DNA of 12,164 nucleotides from NCBI GenBank assembly GCA_050305935.1, contig JBNLGG010000099.1, positions 1-12,164 of the forward strand. The letters are read 5' to 3'. The notes beneath the pieces were generated by a model. The model searched no databases and had not been told where the DNA came from. It worked only from the letters and a program-made list of their open reading frames with translations. Both the position numbers and the translations under genes were made by a program. Source of the DNA: CAJXNP01 sp050305935. Lineage in GTDB: Bacteria > Bacteroidota > Bacteroidia > Cytophagales > Cyclobacteriaceae. Positions 1 through 7,132 of this stretch are shown in pieces (the stretch's first letter is position 1; each line of letters begins with the position of its first letter).

Positions 1-744
1 GATCTCGCCCCCGCCAAAAATCACAACTCCCGTTACAACAAGTTTTCTGGTATTATCTACCGGCTCGTTCGACATCTTCCTGCGTTTATCATCAAATCCG
101 CCAAAGATCGGCGTAACCTTAATCTCGACATTCCAATGGGCAGGCACGTGGAGTTCCCAACCCCCAAACATAGCTACGACTTCCAGGTGGCTGGTACCTT
201 CCGCCAGCTCGGCATCTGTCAGGTCTAATTCCGCCCCCCCAAAAATGGCGGTCATTTTGCCTCCTGAGAAGCTCTCTGAATGGATCCTCTTATGACCACC
301 GCCAAATATGGCTACATCATCGACATAGTCCACATTGGCTACTCCATCATTTTTTTTTTCGGATTCTGTTTCGGTGTTGTCAGAAGTCCATCGATCCCTT
401 CGCCCCCGTCGATGGCGGCCACCACCGCCTCTCGGACTGGTGGAAATCGAGATGATGACAATGATACCTGCCACTATCAGGAACAATGGCCAAATAGCAA
501 ACATATTAAGACTTGTAAATTCCTGAAAAAGAAAGAAGCCTCCCACAGCCATTAGGATGACACCGGGTACGGGCCTGCCGTTCACGAGGATCGAGAAAGT
601 GCCGATAGTGATTAACAGCATCTGCCAGCTTATCAACCAATCAGGAAAAAACATAATGTTCATTCTTTCAAGGGTCAAGATCGTACCGACGGCGATTAAT
701 ATTAACCCGATCAGGTATCTCTTATCTTTAACTACTGGTTCCAT
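1..744 (-). CDS. LiaF-like membrane protein (DUF5668 plus LiaF C-terminal-like domain), 3' end beyond window
   Basis: Reading leftward from the ATG at 744, 248 codons stay open to the window edge, so the C-terminus is missing. Residues about 10-100 contain four hydrophobic segments of the DUF5668 type. An Arg/Gly-rich stretch (about 105-118) and a charged linker follow. From about 143 there is a repetitive beta domain with regularly spaced FGG motifs (AIFGGG, AIFGGAELDL, AMFGGWELHVP, PIFGGFDD, VIFGGGEI), characteristic of the cell-wall-active antibiotic response domain of LiaF. Proteins of this architecture are thought to modulate envelope-stress two-component systems and in Bacteroidota often lie near LytS/LytTR genes. 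Any such partner would be outside the window to the left. The ten-A run near codon 131 keeps the frame. The start lacks a Shine-Dalgarno sequence. The family assignment is strong; the role is inferred. Confidence 0.85.
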   Translation of the reverse strand, partial: MEPVVKDKRYLIGLILIAVGTILTLERMNIMFFPDWLISWQMLLITIGTFSILVNGRPVPGVILMAVGGFFLFQEFTSLNMFAIWPLFLIVAGIIVIISISTSPRGGGGRHRRGRRDRWTSDNTETESEKKNDGVANVDYVDDVAIFGGGHKRIHSESFSGGKMTAIFGGAELDLTDAELAEGTSHLEVVAMFGGWELHVPAHWNVEIKVTPIFGGFDDKRRKMSNEPVDNTRKLVVTGVVIFGGGEI

Positions 745-932
745 AGAATCTGTTTTTAAGTTCTGTTCAAATTTGAGATATTATCGGCATTATCCGAACT
801 GAAAATCGGTAAATGGCAGTGAGGGGTCGGTAAATGATTTAATATCCACCTTTTTTATCTGTTAAGCATTTCTTTTGATGCCCCCCCACCTTAGACGAAG
901 ACATTTTTAAAAAACACCTCGCCATCTCATAG

Positions 933-983
933 ATTCCAGACAAATTTTGTTCTTTGAAAAAGTAGAACAAAATTTTCTGGAAT
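933..983. repeat. Long inverted repeat with one bulged base
   Basis: The left arm (933-953) and right arm (964-983) are complementary over 20 bp. The only interruption is one unpaired C (941) in the left arm. The loop is 10 nt (954-963). The core arms read CAAATTTTGTTCT and AGAACAAAATTTT. No T-run follows, so this is not an ordinary rho-independent terminator. It lies between divergent genes, about 113 bp before the DUF4212 start. It could be an operator, a leader hairpin or a processing site. Confidence 0.8.
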
Positions 984-1021
984 GACTAGTGGGGTATTCA
1001 ACCATCGGCGCACTAATTTAA

Positions 1022-1051
1022 TTGCTAATCAAACTAAAATTAATATATTTA
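1022..1051 (+). promoter_or_regulatory. Candidate Bacteroidota sigma-A promoter for the symporter unit
   Basis: TTG (1022-1024) is followed after 19 bp by TATATTTA (1044-1051). This fits the -33 TTG / -7 TAnnTTTG pattern of Bacteroidota primary promoters except for the last base. It would give a leader of about 40 nt before the ATG at 1096. The region is AT-rich, so a chance match is possible. Confidence 0.35.
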
Positions 1052-1095
1052 AAATTCGACTTTTTTGTATTCAATACACTAACCCTAAATTAACA

Positions 1096-1353
1096 ATGGA
1101 AAAAGAACAATTAAAGGCCTACTGGAAGGCCAACCTGAAATACCTCCTTATTTTATTGAGCATCTGGTTTATCGTCTCCTTCGTATGCGGAATACTCTGC
1201 GTGGATCAGCTAAATCAATTTAAACTTGGTGGATTTAAATTAGGATTCTGGTTTGCCCAGCAAGGATCCATCTACGCTTTTGTCATTTTGATTTTTGTGT
1301 ATGTCTATCTGATGAACCGCCTGGACAAGCGATTCGACCTGGACGAAAAATAA
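1096..1353 (+). CDS. DUF4212 protein, small subunit of sodium:solute symporter
   Basis: This 85-residue protein has two hydrophobic helices (about 15-37 and 56-74). The motif GFKLGFWFAQQGSIYAFVILIFVY and the charged tail NRLDKRFDLDEK are typical of the DUF4212 'putative solute:sodium symporter small subunit' family. Members are almost always encoded immediately before a VC_2705-type SSS transporter, as here with a 28-bp gap. The frame is open further upstream to 982, but the extension is unlike the family. The ATG at 1096 gives the usual length and the expected MEKEQLKAYWKAN beginning. It is presumed to form an inner-membrane complex with the following transporter; that partnership is known from gene association and not shown by this sequence. 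Confidence 0.92.
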   Translation: MEKEQLKAYWKANLKYLLILLSIWFIVSFVCGILCVDQLNQFKLGGFKLGFWFAQQGSIYAFVILIFVYVYLMNRLDKRFDLDEK

Positions 1354-1381
1354 TTCTTCACTTTTTTAACCAATTATTACT

Positions 1382-3076
1382 ATGGATGTTCAAGCATGGA
1401 CCTATGTGATTGTCACATTTACTTTTGTTATATATATAGCCATCGCCATTTGGTCGCGCGCTAAATCGACCGGTGACTTTTACGTAGCGGGCGGTGGTGT
1501 ACCTCCTCTTGCTAACGGCATGGCCACTGCCGCCGACTGGATGTCAGCCGCGTCGTTTATCTCCATGGCGGGATTGATTTCCTTTATGGGATATGGCGGC
1601 TCCGTTTACCTGATGGGATGGACGGGTGGTTATGTGTTACTTGCCTTGCTACTTGCACCTTACTTAAGAAAATATGGAAAATTCACCGTGCCTGATTTTG
1701 TCGGGGAAAGGTATTATTCCAATATCGCCCGCACAGTGGCGGTGCTTTGTGCCCTCTTTATTTCGTTTACTTACGTCGCCGGCCAGATGCGCGGCGTCGG
1801 CGTTGTCTTTTCCCGATTCCTGGAAGTGGATGTAAATATCGGTGTCATCATCGGAATGTTTATCGTATTTTTCTACGCTGTCCTTGGTGGCATGAAAGGA
1901 ATTACCTACACCCAGGTTGCACAATATTGTATCCTCATTTTCGCCTTTATGGTACCCGCCATTTTCATTTCCATCATGATGACTGATCACGTCATTCCCC
2001 AGATGGGATTTGGCGGGTCACTGGCTGATGGCACCTATCTATTGGATAAACTGGACGGGCTACACAAGGAATTAGGCTTCGCGCCATACACCGAAGGGAA
2101 GAAAAGCGGCATCGATATGTTTGCCATTACCTTTGCCCTGATGGTGGGTACTGCCGGCCTTCCGCACGTAATTGTTCGATTTTTCACAGTGCCAAAAGTA
2201 AAAGATGCCCGGCTCTCTGCTGGATACGCATTGATTTTCATTGCCATACTGTATACCACTGCCCCGGCGATTTCTGCATTCGCCCGAACTAACCTGATTG
2301 AAACAGTTAACAACAAGGAATACTCTTCCCTACCTGAGTGGTTTAATAAATGGGAACAAACTGGCCTCATTGAATTTGACGATAAAAATGAAGATGGCAG
2401 CGTACAGTACCTGGCTGATGCTGAAAAGAATGAATTGACCATCGACCGGGATATCATGGTTTTAGCCAATCCGGAGATTGCAAAGCTTCCCAGCTGGGTT
2501 GTCGCCCTGGTAGCAGCCGGCGGACTGGCGGCTGCCTTATCGACAGCAGCAGGATTACTACTGGTCATCTCAGCCTCCATTTCCCACGACCTTATCAAAA
2601 AACAGATCAAGCCGGATATTACCGAAAAAGGTGAATTGATTGTAGCACGAATTACCGCCGGTGTCGCTGTGATCCTTGCGGGTCACTTTGGTGTGAATCC
2701 TCCGGCGTATGTTGCGGATACAGTCGCATTTGCATTTGGTCTGGCTGCCGCCTCCTTCTTCCCGATCATTATCATGGGCATATTCAGCAAGAAAATGAAT
2801 AAGGAGGGAGCCATTGCGGGGATGGTGGCTGGTATCCTATTTACCTCGGCCTACATCATTTACTTTAAATTCATTAACCTGGAAGCCAATACCAGCGACA
2901 ACTGGCTGTTTGGCATTTCTCCAACGGGAATCGGCTTCGTGGGTATGTTTTTGAATTTTATTGTTTCATTTATCGTGATGAAATTCACCCCCTCCCCTCC
3001 CCAGGATGTCCAGGATATGGTAGAATTTATCCGATACCCACGGGGAGCCAAGGAAGCACACGAAATAGAGTTTTAA
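1382..3076 (+). CDS. Sodium:solute symporter family protein (VC_2705/ActP-like)
   Basis: This 564-residue multi-pass inner-membrane transporter of the SSS family belongs to the subgroup paired with DUF4212 proteins and related to the acetate permease ActP (about 550 aa). Diagnostic segments are YVAGGGVPPLANGMATAADW followed by MSAASFISMAG in the first core helices, and AALSTAAGLLLVISASISHDL. The Ser387-Thr388 pair in the second segment falls where the Na2 sodium site lies in this fold. A hydrophilic insertion around residues 312-360 is acidic and charged. The probable reaction is Na+-coupled uptake of acetate or another short monocarboxylate; the substrate is inferred from the family. It is cotranscribed with the small subunit upstream, and a strong terminator follows 58 bp after the stop. 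No acetyl-CoA synthetase gene is next to it. Confidence 0.92.
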   Translation: MDVQAWTYVIVTFTFVIYIAIAIWSRAKSTGDFYVAGGGVPPLANGMATAADWMSAASFISMAGLISFMGYGGSVYLMGWTGGYVLLALLLAPYLRKYGKFTVPDFVGERYYSNIARTVAVLCALFISFTYVAGQMRGVGVVFSRFLEVDVNIGVIIGMFIVFFYAVLGGMKGITYTQVAQYCILIFAFMVPAIFISIMMTDHVIPQMGFGGSLADGTYLLDKLDGLHKELGFAPYTEGKKSGIDMFAITFALMVGTAGLPHVIVRFFTVPKVKDARLSAGYALIFIAILYTTAPAISAFARTNLIETVNNKEYSSLPEWFNKWEQTGLIEFDDKNEDGSVQYLADAEKNELTIDRDIMVLANPEIAKLPSWVVALVAAGGLAAALSTAAGLLLVISASISHDLIKKQIKPDITEKGELIVARITAGVAVILAGHFGVNPPAYVADTVAFAFGLAAASFFPIIIMGIFSKKMNKEGAIAGMVAGILFTSAYIIYFKFINLEANTSDNWLFGISPTGIGFVGMFLNFIVSFIVMKFTPSPPQDVQDMVEFIRYPRGAKEAHEIEF

Positions 3077-3079
3077 GCG

Positions 3080-3114
3080 GTTTTCCGTTGTCAGTTTTCT
3101 GTTGTCGGTTTCCG
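3080..3114 (+). repeat. Five GTTnTCn-type heptanucleotide repeats
   Basis: Directly after the symporter stop the sequence parses into five uninterrupted 7-mers: GTTTTCC, GTTGTCA, GTTTTCT, GTTGTCG, GTTTCCG. The same class recurs at 10731-10772. It lies between the stop codon and the terminator, so it would be transcribed as part of the 3' UTR. Confidence 0.75.
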
Positions 3115-3134
3115 GAAAACAGGAAAAATATTTT

Positions 3135-3177
3135 AAAAAGAGTTTCCAGGCATATCATCCTGGAAACTTTTTTTTTT
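3135..3177 (+). terminator. Rho-independent terminator of the symporter unit
   Basis: A perfect 10-bp stem AGTTTCCAGG / CCTGGAAACT (3141-3150 and 3159-3168) with an 8-nt loop is followed by an unbroken T run to 3177. It is preceded by AAAAAG, so it could also act weakly on the opposite strand. Confidence 0.92.
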
Positions 3178-3181
3178 CATA

Positions 3182-3391
3182 CTTCTATCTCCGTTCTTCT
3201 GCCATCCATCTTCCGACTTCCATCTACTGACTTCCATCTACTGACGTCCATCTATTGACTCCCGACTTCCATCTTCCGACTTCCGACTTCCATCTCCGGT
3301 CTTCGGACTCCGGTCTTCCGTCTTCCGTCTTCCCACTTCGGTCTTCCCACTTCGGTCTTCGGACATCGGACATCGGTCTTCCGTCTTCCGA
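3182..3391. repeat. Degenerate heptanucleotide tandem repeat, 30 units in register
   Basis: Exactly 210 bp parse into 30 consecutive 7-mers without a single phase slip. Units include CTTCCGA, CTTCCAT, CTACTGA, CTCCGGT, CTTCGGA, CTTCCGT, CTTCCCA, CTTCGGT and CATCGGT; the consensus is about CTTCCGW. Point variation is high but indels are absent. It fills the space between the symporter terminator and the SDR gene and ends 36 bp before the SDR start codon. An open frame across it (3255-3470) only reflects the lack of stops in a 7-mer (21-nt) periodicity. Confidence 0.9.
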
Positions 3392-3427
3392 CTTAATCCC
3401 CTATATTAGCCCAAATTTTTTATTGCT

Positions 3428-4225
3428 ATGCACAAAGTTATTATCGTCACAGGGGCGTCATCGGGAATAGGGAGGGCTATTGCAGAATATTTAGGCAAAA
3501 CAGGCCACCATGTGTATGGATGCAGCCGGTCCACTGTTGAATCCAAACATTTTACTTCTGTGAGCATGGACGTTTCCAATCGCCAGGACGTGGAGACCGT
3601 CGTCTCGAAAATATTTATCAATGAAGGGCGGATAGATGTTGTGGTAAATAATGCCGGGCTGGGCGTAGCCGGCCCATTTGAAACCAGCAAGGCGGAAGAG
3701 ATCCGCAAGGCGATGGAAGTGAATTTTTATGGTACCATCAACGTCTGCCAGCAGGTGTTGCCCTTTATGCGAAAGGAAAAGAAGGGGCATATCATCAATA
3801 TTTCTTCCATTGGTTCGGTAATGGGGCTCCCCTACCGCGGTTTCTACAGTGCCACCAAAGCGTCTGTGGATATCATGACCGAAGCGCTTCGAATGGAGGT
3901 GAAAGGATTTGGGATCAAGGTTTGCCTTGTTCATCCTGGTGATGTCGATACCCCGATCAATGACCACCGCCTGGTAGCAGTAAATGAAAAAGACGATGTG
4001 TATGGACAAACCTTCGAGCGGATTTATGAACAGATGAACAGCGATGTCAGGAAGGGAATTAAACCGGAAAAGTTCGGTCCGGTCATTGAAAAAATCATCC
4101 AGTCCGAAAATGTAAAGCGAAATTATTATGTGGGCCATTTTACCCAAAAACTCTCTGTCAAACTGAAGAAACTATTACCTGACTTTCTATTTGAGAAAAT
4201 GATCATGAGCTATTACAAACTCTGA
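3428..4225 (+). CDS. SDR family oxidoreductase
   Basis: This is a classical short-chain dehydrogenase/reductase of 265 aa, a NAD(P)-dependent cytosolic Rossmann enzyme. Visible are the cofactor-binding TGASSGIG (8-15), NNAG (74-77), the structural Asn99 in VNFYG, catalytic Ser127 in NISSIGS, the Tyr140-x3-Lys144 pair in YSATK, and HPG (169-171) after the sixth strand. Ser34-Arg35 after the second strand (GCSRS) favours NADP(H), an inference. The C-terminal 60 residues are basic and amphipathic and could contact membranes or lipids. It is the first of three rightward genes, with BASS transporter and DinB genes behind it. The substrate cannot be told; steroid- and lipid-type SDRs look similar. 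The promoter must lie in or just after the heptanucleotide tract, but no clear TAnnTTTG is visible. Confidence 0.93.
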   Translation: MHKVIIVTGASSGIGRAIAEYLGKTGHHVYGCSRSTVESKHFTSVSMDVSNRQDVETVVSKIFINEGRIDVVVNNAGLGVAGPFETSKAEEIRKAMEVNFYGTINVCQQVLPFMRKEKKGHIINISSIGSVMGLPYRGFYSATKASVDIMTEALRMEVKGFGIKVCLVHPGDVDTPINDHRLVAVNEKDDVYGQTFERIYEQMNSDVRKGIKPEKFGPVIEKIIQSENVKRNYYVGHFTQKLSVKLKKLLPDFLFEKMIMSYYKL

Positions 4226-4241
4226 TCAATCGTTCATTTTT

Positions 4242-5183
4242 ATGCATCGATTCATTTCATTTTTTAATAATGCATTTCCACTTTGGATCTTAGCATGCAG
4301 TCTTATTGCACTTTACCGACCAGGGATATTCACCTGGTTTACTGGCGATTTTATCACCTACGGACTGGGAGTGATCATGCTGGGAATGGGCTTGACCCTC
4401 CGACCAGAGGACTTCCGGCAGGTAGCTAAAACTCCTAAATGGATACTCACGGGTGCTGTGCTGCAATTTACCATCATGCCTTTTTTCGGGTGGTTAATTG
4501 GCATTCTACTTAAACTCCCTACGCCATTTGCCGTCGGATTGATCATCGTTTCCTGCTGCCCGGGAGGAACAGCTTCCAATGTCATTGCCTTTCTGGCAAG
4601 AGCCAACGTGGCACTTAGCGTGGCTATGACGGCAGTTTCCACCCTCCTGGCCATTGCCCTGACACCTATGCTAACCTCCTTTCTCATCGGTGACCGTGTA
4701 CCAGTGGATGCCTGGCAATTATTCTGGGGAACTGCCAAAGTGGTATTGCTACCTATATTACTTGGTGTTTCCTTGAATTGGTTTTTCCCGAAGCTGACCA
4801 AACGAATCATCCCTTATTCACCGCCTGTCGCCGTGATCGCCATTGTGCTGATCGTGGCCAGCATTATCGGACAGGGGAAAAAGGAGATCCTGGAGTCGGG
4901 AATGATGCTACTAGCTGCTGTCTTTCTGTTGCATGGCGCCGGGTTCTTGTTGGGCTATTTCTTCACAAAGGTGATAATTAAAAATGAAACGGTCAGGAGG
5001 ACGGTTTGTATTGAGGTGGGCATGCAAAATTCGGGATTGGGCGCCTACCTGGCGCGGGCTAACTTTGCTAATCCAGCCACCGCCATTCCATCTGCTTTGT
5101 CCAGTGCTATGCATTGCATTTTAGGAAGTATCATTGCCGGTATTTTTCGCAAGGCGGGGAACAAAAATGACGTGGATTCGTGA
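4242..5183 (+). CDS. Bile acid:sodium symporter (BASS) family transporter
   Basis: This is an inner-membrane protein of 313 aa with about nine to ten hydrophobic segments, the usual size for the BASS/SBF family. The start is followed by a segment ending in LGVIMLGMGLTLRPEDFRQV, typical of bacterial members. The two crossover motifs that bind sodium are present: CCPGGTASNV (105-114) and EVGMQNSGLGAYLA (258-271), including Glu258 and Gln262. Bacterial homologues move organic anions such as bile acids, pantoate or 2-keto acids with Na+, so the name does not imply bile acid transport here. The gene begins 16 bp after the SDR stop, suggesting one transcript and perhaps a shared substrate pathway (inference). 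Confidence 0.92.
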   Translation: MHRFISFFNNAFPLWILACSLIALYRPGIFTWFTGDFITYGLGVIMLGMGLTLRPEDFRQVAKTPKWILTGAVLQFTIMPFFGWLIGILLKLPTPFAVGLIIVSCCPGGTASNVIAFLARANVALSVAMTAVSTLLAIALTPMLTSFLIGDRVPVDAWQLFWGTAKVVLLPILLGVSLNWFFPKLTKRIIPYSPPVAVIAIVLIVASIIGQGKKEILESGMMLLAAVFLLHGAGFLLGYFFTKVIIKNETVRRTVCIEVGMQNSGLGAYLARANFANPATAIPSALSSAMHCILGSIIAGIFRKAGNKNDVDS

Positions 5184-5217
5184 TTACATTTCATACTAAT
5201 TAATCCGGCTAAACAAA

Positions 5218-5661
5218 ATGCAAATCATGACAAACCGTACCGACGAACTCCGGCAGATCATCGCCGATTATTACCCTAGATTTCAAGGCATTTCCTCCGA
5301 AGATTATAAGGCAAGACCTCTTCCACACAAATGGTCGAAAAAGGAAATCCTGGGTCATTTGATTGATTCCGCTCAAAACAATATTCAGCGCTTTATCCGC
5401 GGGCAGTATGAGGACAACCCCTATCTGATGTATGGCCAGGACGACTGGGTCAGCTTGAATAATTACCAGAAAAAGGACGAGACAGAGTTGATCGAACTAT
5501 GGAAACTCCTGAATCTACAGATCACCCACATCTGGGATGCCATGCCGGAAGAAAACCTCTCCCTGCCCTGCAGAGTTGCCGGTGACCAAGTAACGATTCA
5601 ATGGCATGTGGATGACTACACCGAACATTTGAAGCATCATTTGAAGCAGATTTTTGGGTAG
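5218..5661 (+). CDS. DinB family protein (DinB_2-type putative metal-dependent enzyme)
   Basis: This 147-residue protein has the four-helix-bundle pattern of the DinB/YfiT superfamily. The line PLPHKWSKKEILGHLIDSA carries the first metal His (47). The C-terminal HVDDYTEHLKHHLKQI carries the second and third candidates (137 and 141), giving the usual His triad. The sequence between, with FIRGQYEDNPYLMYGQDDWV, is also typical. Family members include thiol-dependent S-transferases for bacillithiol and related thiols and several uncharacterised hydrolases; the reaction here is unknown. Translation may begin at 5218 or at the ATG at 5227, three codons later. It lies 34 bp after the BASS gene and is probably the last gene of that unit. 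Degenerate MITE-type sequence begins about 25 bp behind its stop. Confidence 0.9.
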   Translation: MQIMTNRTDELRQIIADYYPRFQGISSEDYKARPLPHKWSKKEILGHLIDSAQNNIQRFIRGQYEDNPYLMYGQDDWVSLNNYQKKDETELIELWKLLNLQITHIWDAMPEENLSLPCRVAGDQVTIQWHVDDYTEHLKHHLKQIFG

Positions 5662-5712
5662 GATCCTTTTATCGAAGTCTCCTATCCACCGGAATAACGA
5701 CGCACCTCCTAT

Positions 5713-5873
5713 CGTCACCCCTGCGCAGGCAGGGGCCTTCCGTGAATCTCCTGATACGAATGAGGTAACTTGAGCAAGGGTAGGGAAGCCACAAATACCC
5801 CCTTCAAAACCAGGTGGATTGCCTAAGATTCCCCGCCTAGCCGGCGAGGCTGGCCGCCTGCGCGGGAATGACG
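5713..5873 (+). repeat. MITE/REP-like element, copy 1 (161 bp)
   Basis: Begins CGTCACCCCTGCGCAGGC and ends GCCTGCGCGGGAATGACG, imperfect inverted termini matching at 15 of 18 positions. The 5' end folds as CCCCTGC-GCAG-GCAGGGG (5718-5735). Near the 3' end an inner hairpin (CCTAGCC/GGCTGG) sits inside an outer ATTCCC/GGGAAT pairing. It encodes no protein. Positions 5743-5835 match copy 5 (7009-7101) with one mismatch. A degenerate end of a further copy (around 5687-5700, GGAATAACGACG) precedes it. Confidence 0.9.
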
Positions 5874-5926
5874 ACCTGCTCTCTATAGAAACCCATATAC
5901 AGGTAAAACAGCATCCACCCACTACA

Positions 5927-6088
5927 CGTCACCCCTGCGCAGGCAGGGGTCTTCCGTAAACTTCCAAACTACTTTGAGGTAAAGTGAGCAAGGATAGCGA
6001 AAGCCACATATCACCTATTCAAAACTTGGTAGACTGTCTAAGATTCCCCGCCTGACCAGCAAGGCTGACTTCCTTCGCAGGAATGACG
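5927..6088 (+). repeat. MITE/REP-like element, copy 2 (162 bp)
   Basis: Same orientation and boundaries (CGTCACCCC...GAATGACG) as copy 1, starting 214 bp after it. The 5' terminal hairpin is intact. The 3' hairpin is degraded (CCTTCGCAGG replaces the symmetric GCCTGCGCGGG), and the interior is clearly diverged from copy 1. Confidence 0.88.
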
Positions 6089-6216
6089 ACACACCCTCTA
6101 TCGTCACACCCGAGCAAGTTGGACAACAAACCGCCCTACACGTCACCCCTGCGCAGGCAGGGGCCTTCCATGAACCTCCTGACACAGAAGTGGTGTTGGA
6201 TGCAAGGATAACCAAA
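6072..6216 (+). repeat. 145-bp exact direct repeat, first copy
   Basis: Identical at every base to 7140-7284. It spans the 3' end of MITE copy 2, the linker, and the 5' half of copy 3. Identity across both element and linker shows a recent local duplication or gene conversion, not two independent insertions. Confidence 0.95.
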
Positions 6217-6301
6217 AACCAAAAATCTCCATTTACATTGGGCACATTGCCTAAGGTTCCCCGCCTAGCCGACGAGGCTGGCTGCCTGTGCGGGAATGAC
6301 G
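6141..6301 (+). repeat. MITE/REP-like element, copy 3 (161 bp)
   Basis: Full-length copy starting 214 bp after copy 2. It has the 5' hairpin, the inner CCTAGCC hairpin and the terminal CGGGAATGACG. Its right end lies 10 bp from the stop codon of the GIY-YIG nuclease gene. Confidence 0.9.
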
Positions 6302-6311
6302 ATCATTGGTA

Positions 6312-6614
6312 TTATTGCATGTCAAATACTTTATTGGAAAGATCCTCCATCCCCGGATTCATAGACGTTATCAAATTGATTTTCCACTCCCGCTTCCATT
6401 TTTTCATTTGCTTTTCGCGCAAAATGGCAGATTCTATATCTTCAATGAATTCATAGAAAACCAAATATTTGCATTTATACTTTTTGGTAAACAAAGATCC
6501 ATTTCCCTCTCTGTGGTCATAAACCCTGGAATGGAGATTTGATGTTACACCAATGTATAAAACCGTGCGATCATAATTTGCCATTATATAAACATAGCCA
6601 CCTTTTGAGTTCAT
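6312..6614 (-). CDS. Solo GIY-YIG nuclease domain protein
   Basis: This 100-residue protein consists of one GIY-YIG endonuclease domain (UvrC N-terminal/YhbQ-like superfamily). The two signature strands are GYVYIM (6-11) and LYIGVTSNL (19-27). The conserved Arg30 follows (HSRVYDHREG, with His34), and the metal-binding Glu67 lies in AILREKQMKKWKREWK. All catalytic-site residues expected of an active member are present. There is no DNA-binding extension, and the C-terminus ends in an atypical DLSNKVFDMQ. The gene runs against the orientation of the repeat elements and lies between copies 3 and 4. It is flanked upstream by 111 bp of AT-rich DNA and downstream by only 10 bp before copy 3. Whether it acts on these repeats is an inference from position; it might instead be a DNA-repair or selfish nuclease with no link to them. 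Confidence 0.92.
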   Translation of the reverse strand: MNSKGGYVYIMANYDRTVLYIGVTSNLHSRVYDHREGNGSLFTKKYKCKYLVFYEFIEDIESAILREKQMKKWKREWKINLITSMNPGMEDLSNKVFDMQ

Positions 6615-6627
6615 ACATGATATTCAT

Positions 6628-6658
6628 TTGAATTGAATAATAATATAAAGCAATTCAA
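6628..6658. repeat. Inverted repeat upstream of the GIY-YIG gene
   Basis: TTGAATTG (6628-6635) and CAATTCAA (6651-6658) are perfect 8-bp inverted repeats 15 bp apart. They lie 14-44 bp upstream of the nuclease start codon at 6614. TATTCA/TGAATA partly overlaps as another small palindrome. Position suggests an operator or promoter-region site; the AT-richness makes chance plausible. Confidence 0.4.
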
Positions 6659-6725
6659 TAAAACAAGGCATATAAGATAAATAGAAAATTACGATATGAC
6701 CTTTAAAGAAATATTCAAATTAAAA

Positions 6726-6863
6726 CGTCACCCCTGCGCAGGCAGGGGCCTTCAATGAACTACCGAACACAGGTAAGGTGATTAAAGCAAGGGAATGGAA
6801 AGCCAGCAATACGCTTCCGAATTAGTTAGTCGGTCAAAGATTCCAGCCTTCGCAGGAATGACG
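6726..6863 (+). repeat. MITE/REP-like element, copy 4 (138 bp, short form)
   Basis: Starts with the standard CGTCACCCCTGCGCAGGC and ends TTCGCAGGAATGACG. It lacks the roughly 22-bp inner hairpin module of the long copies. The interior is the most diverged of the set. Confidence 0.88.
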
Positions 6864-6978
6864 ATTCCTATCACGTCACTACTTCATAGTTAAGAAGGCT
6901 TTCTATGACCTTATAACTGATTAGGAACGAGTTATGCTTTAATTTCACTGCTTGCCATGCATTGCATCTACTCGAGTA

Positions 6979-7117
6979 CGTCACCCCTGCCCAGGCAGGG
7001 GCTTTCCATGAATCTCCTGATACGAATGAGGTAACTTGAGCAAGGGTAGGGAAGCCACAAATACCCCCTTCAAAACCAGGTAGATTGCCTAAGATTCCCG
7101 CCTGCGCGGGAATGACG
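6979..7117 (+). repeat. MITE/REP-like element, copy 5 (139 bp, short form)
   Basis: The 5' terminus has one change that breaks the palindrome (CTGCCCAGGC). The 3' end forms a perfect 8-bp hairpin ATTCCCGC-CTGC-GCGGGAAT (7094-7113), because the inner hairpin module is absent. The interior is nearly identical to copy 1. The preceding 20 bp (6959-6978) also precede copy 7. Confidence 0.9.
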
Positions 7118-7132
7118 ACAGGCTTTCAACAC

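Larger units (their letters stand above)
745..1095. other. Divergent intergenic region without a gene
   Basis: This 351-bp spacer separates the leftward LiaF-like gene from the rightward DUF4212 gene. It holds a large bulged inverted repeat (933-983) and a candidate promoter (1022-1051). Open frames here do not resemble proteins, and the frame entering the DUF4212 gene from 982 is best read from its internal ATG at 1096. Confidence 0.7.

Noticed and set aside
280..802. Plus-strand open frames in the left 800 bp
   Set aside because: They are antisense to the LiaF-like gene or its upstream region, and the minus-strand frame gives a clear family match.
982..1095. N-terminal extension of the DUF4212 protein
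   Set aside because: The extra 38 residues do not resemble the family; the ATG at 1096 gives the standard length and N-terminus, and a candidate promoter lies inside the extension.
3255..3470. Plus-strand open frame across the heptanucleotide tract
   Set aside because: Its repetitive Ser/Pro/Leu protein is a by-product of a stop-free 7-mer array and it overlaps the SDR start.
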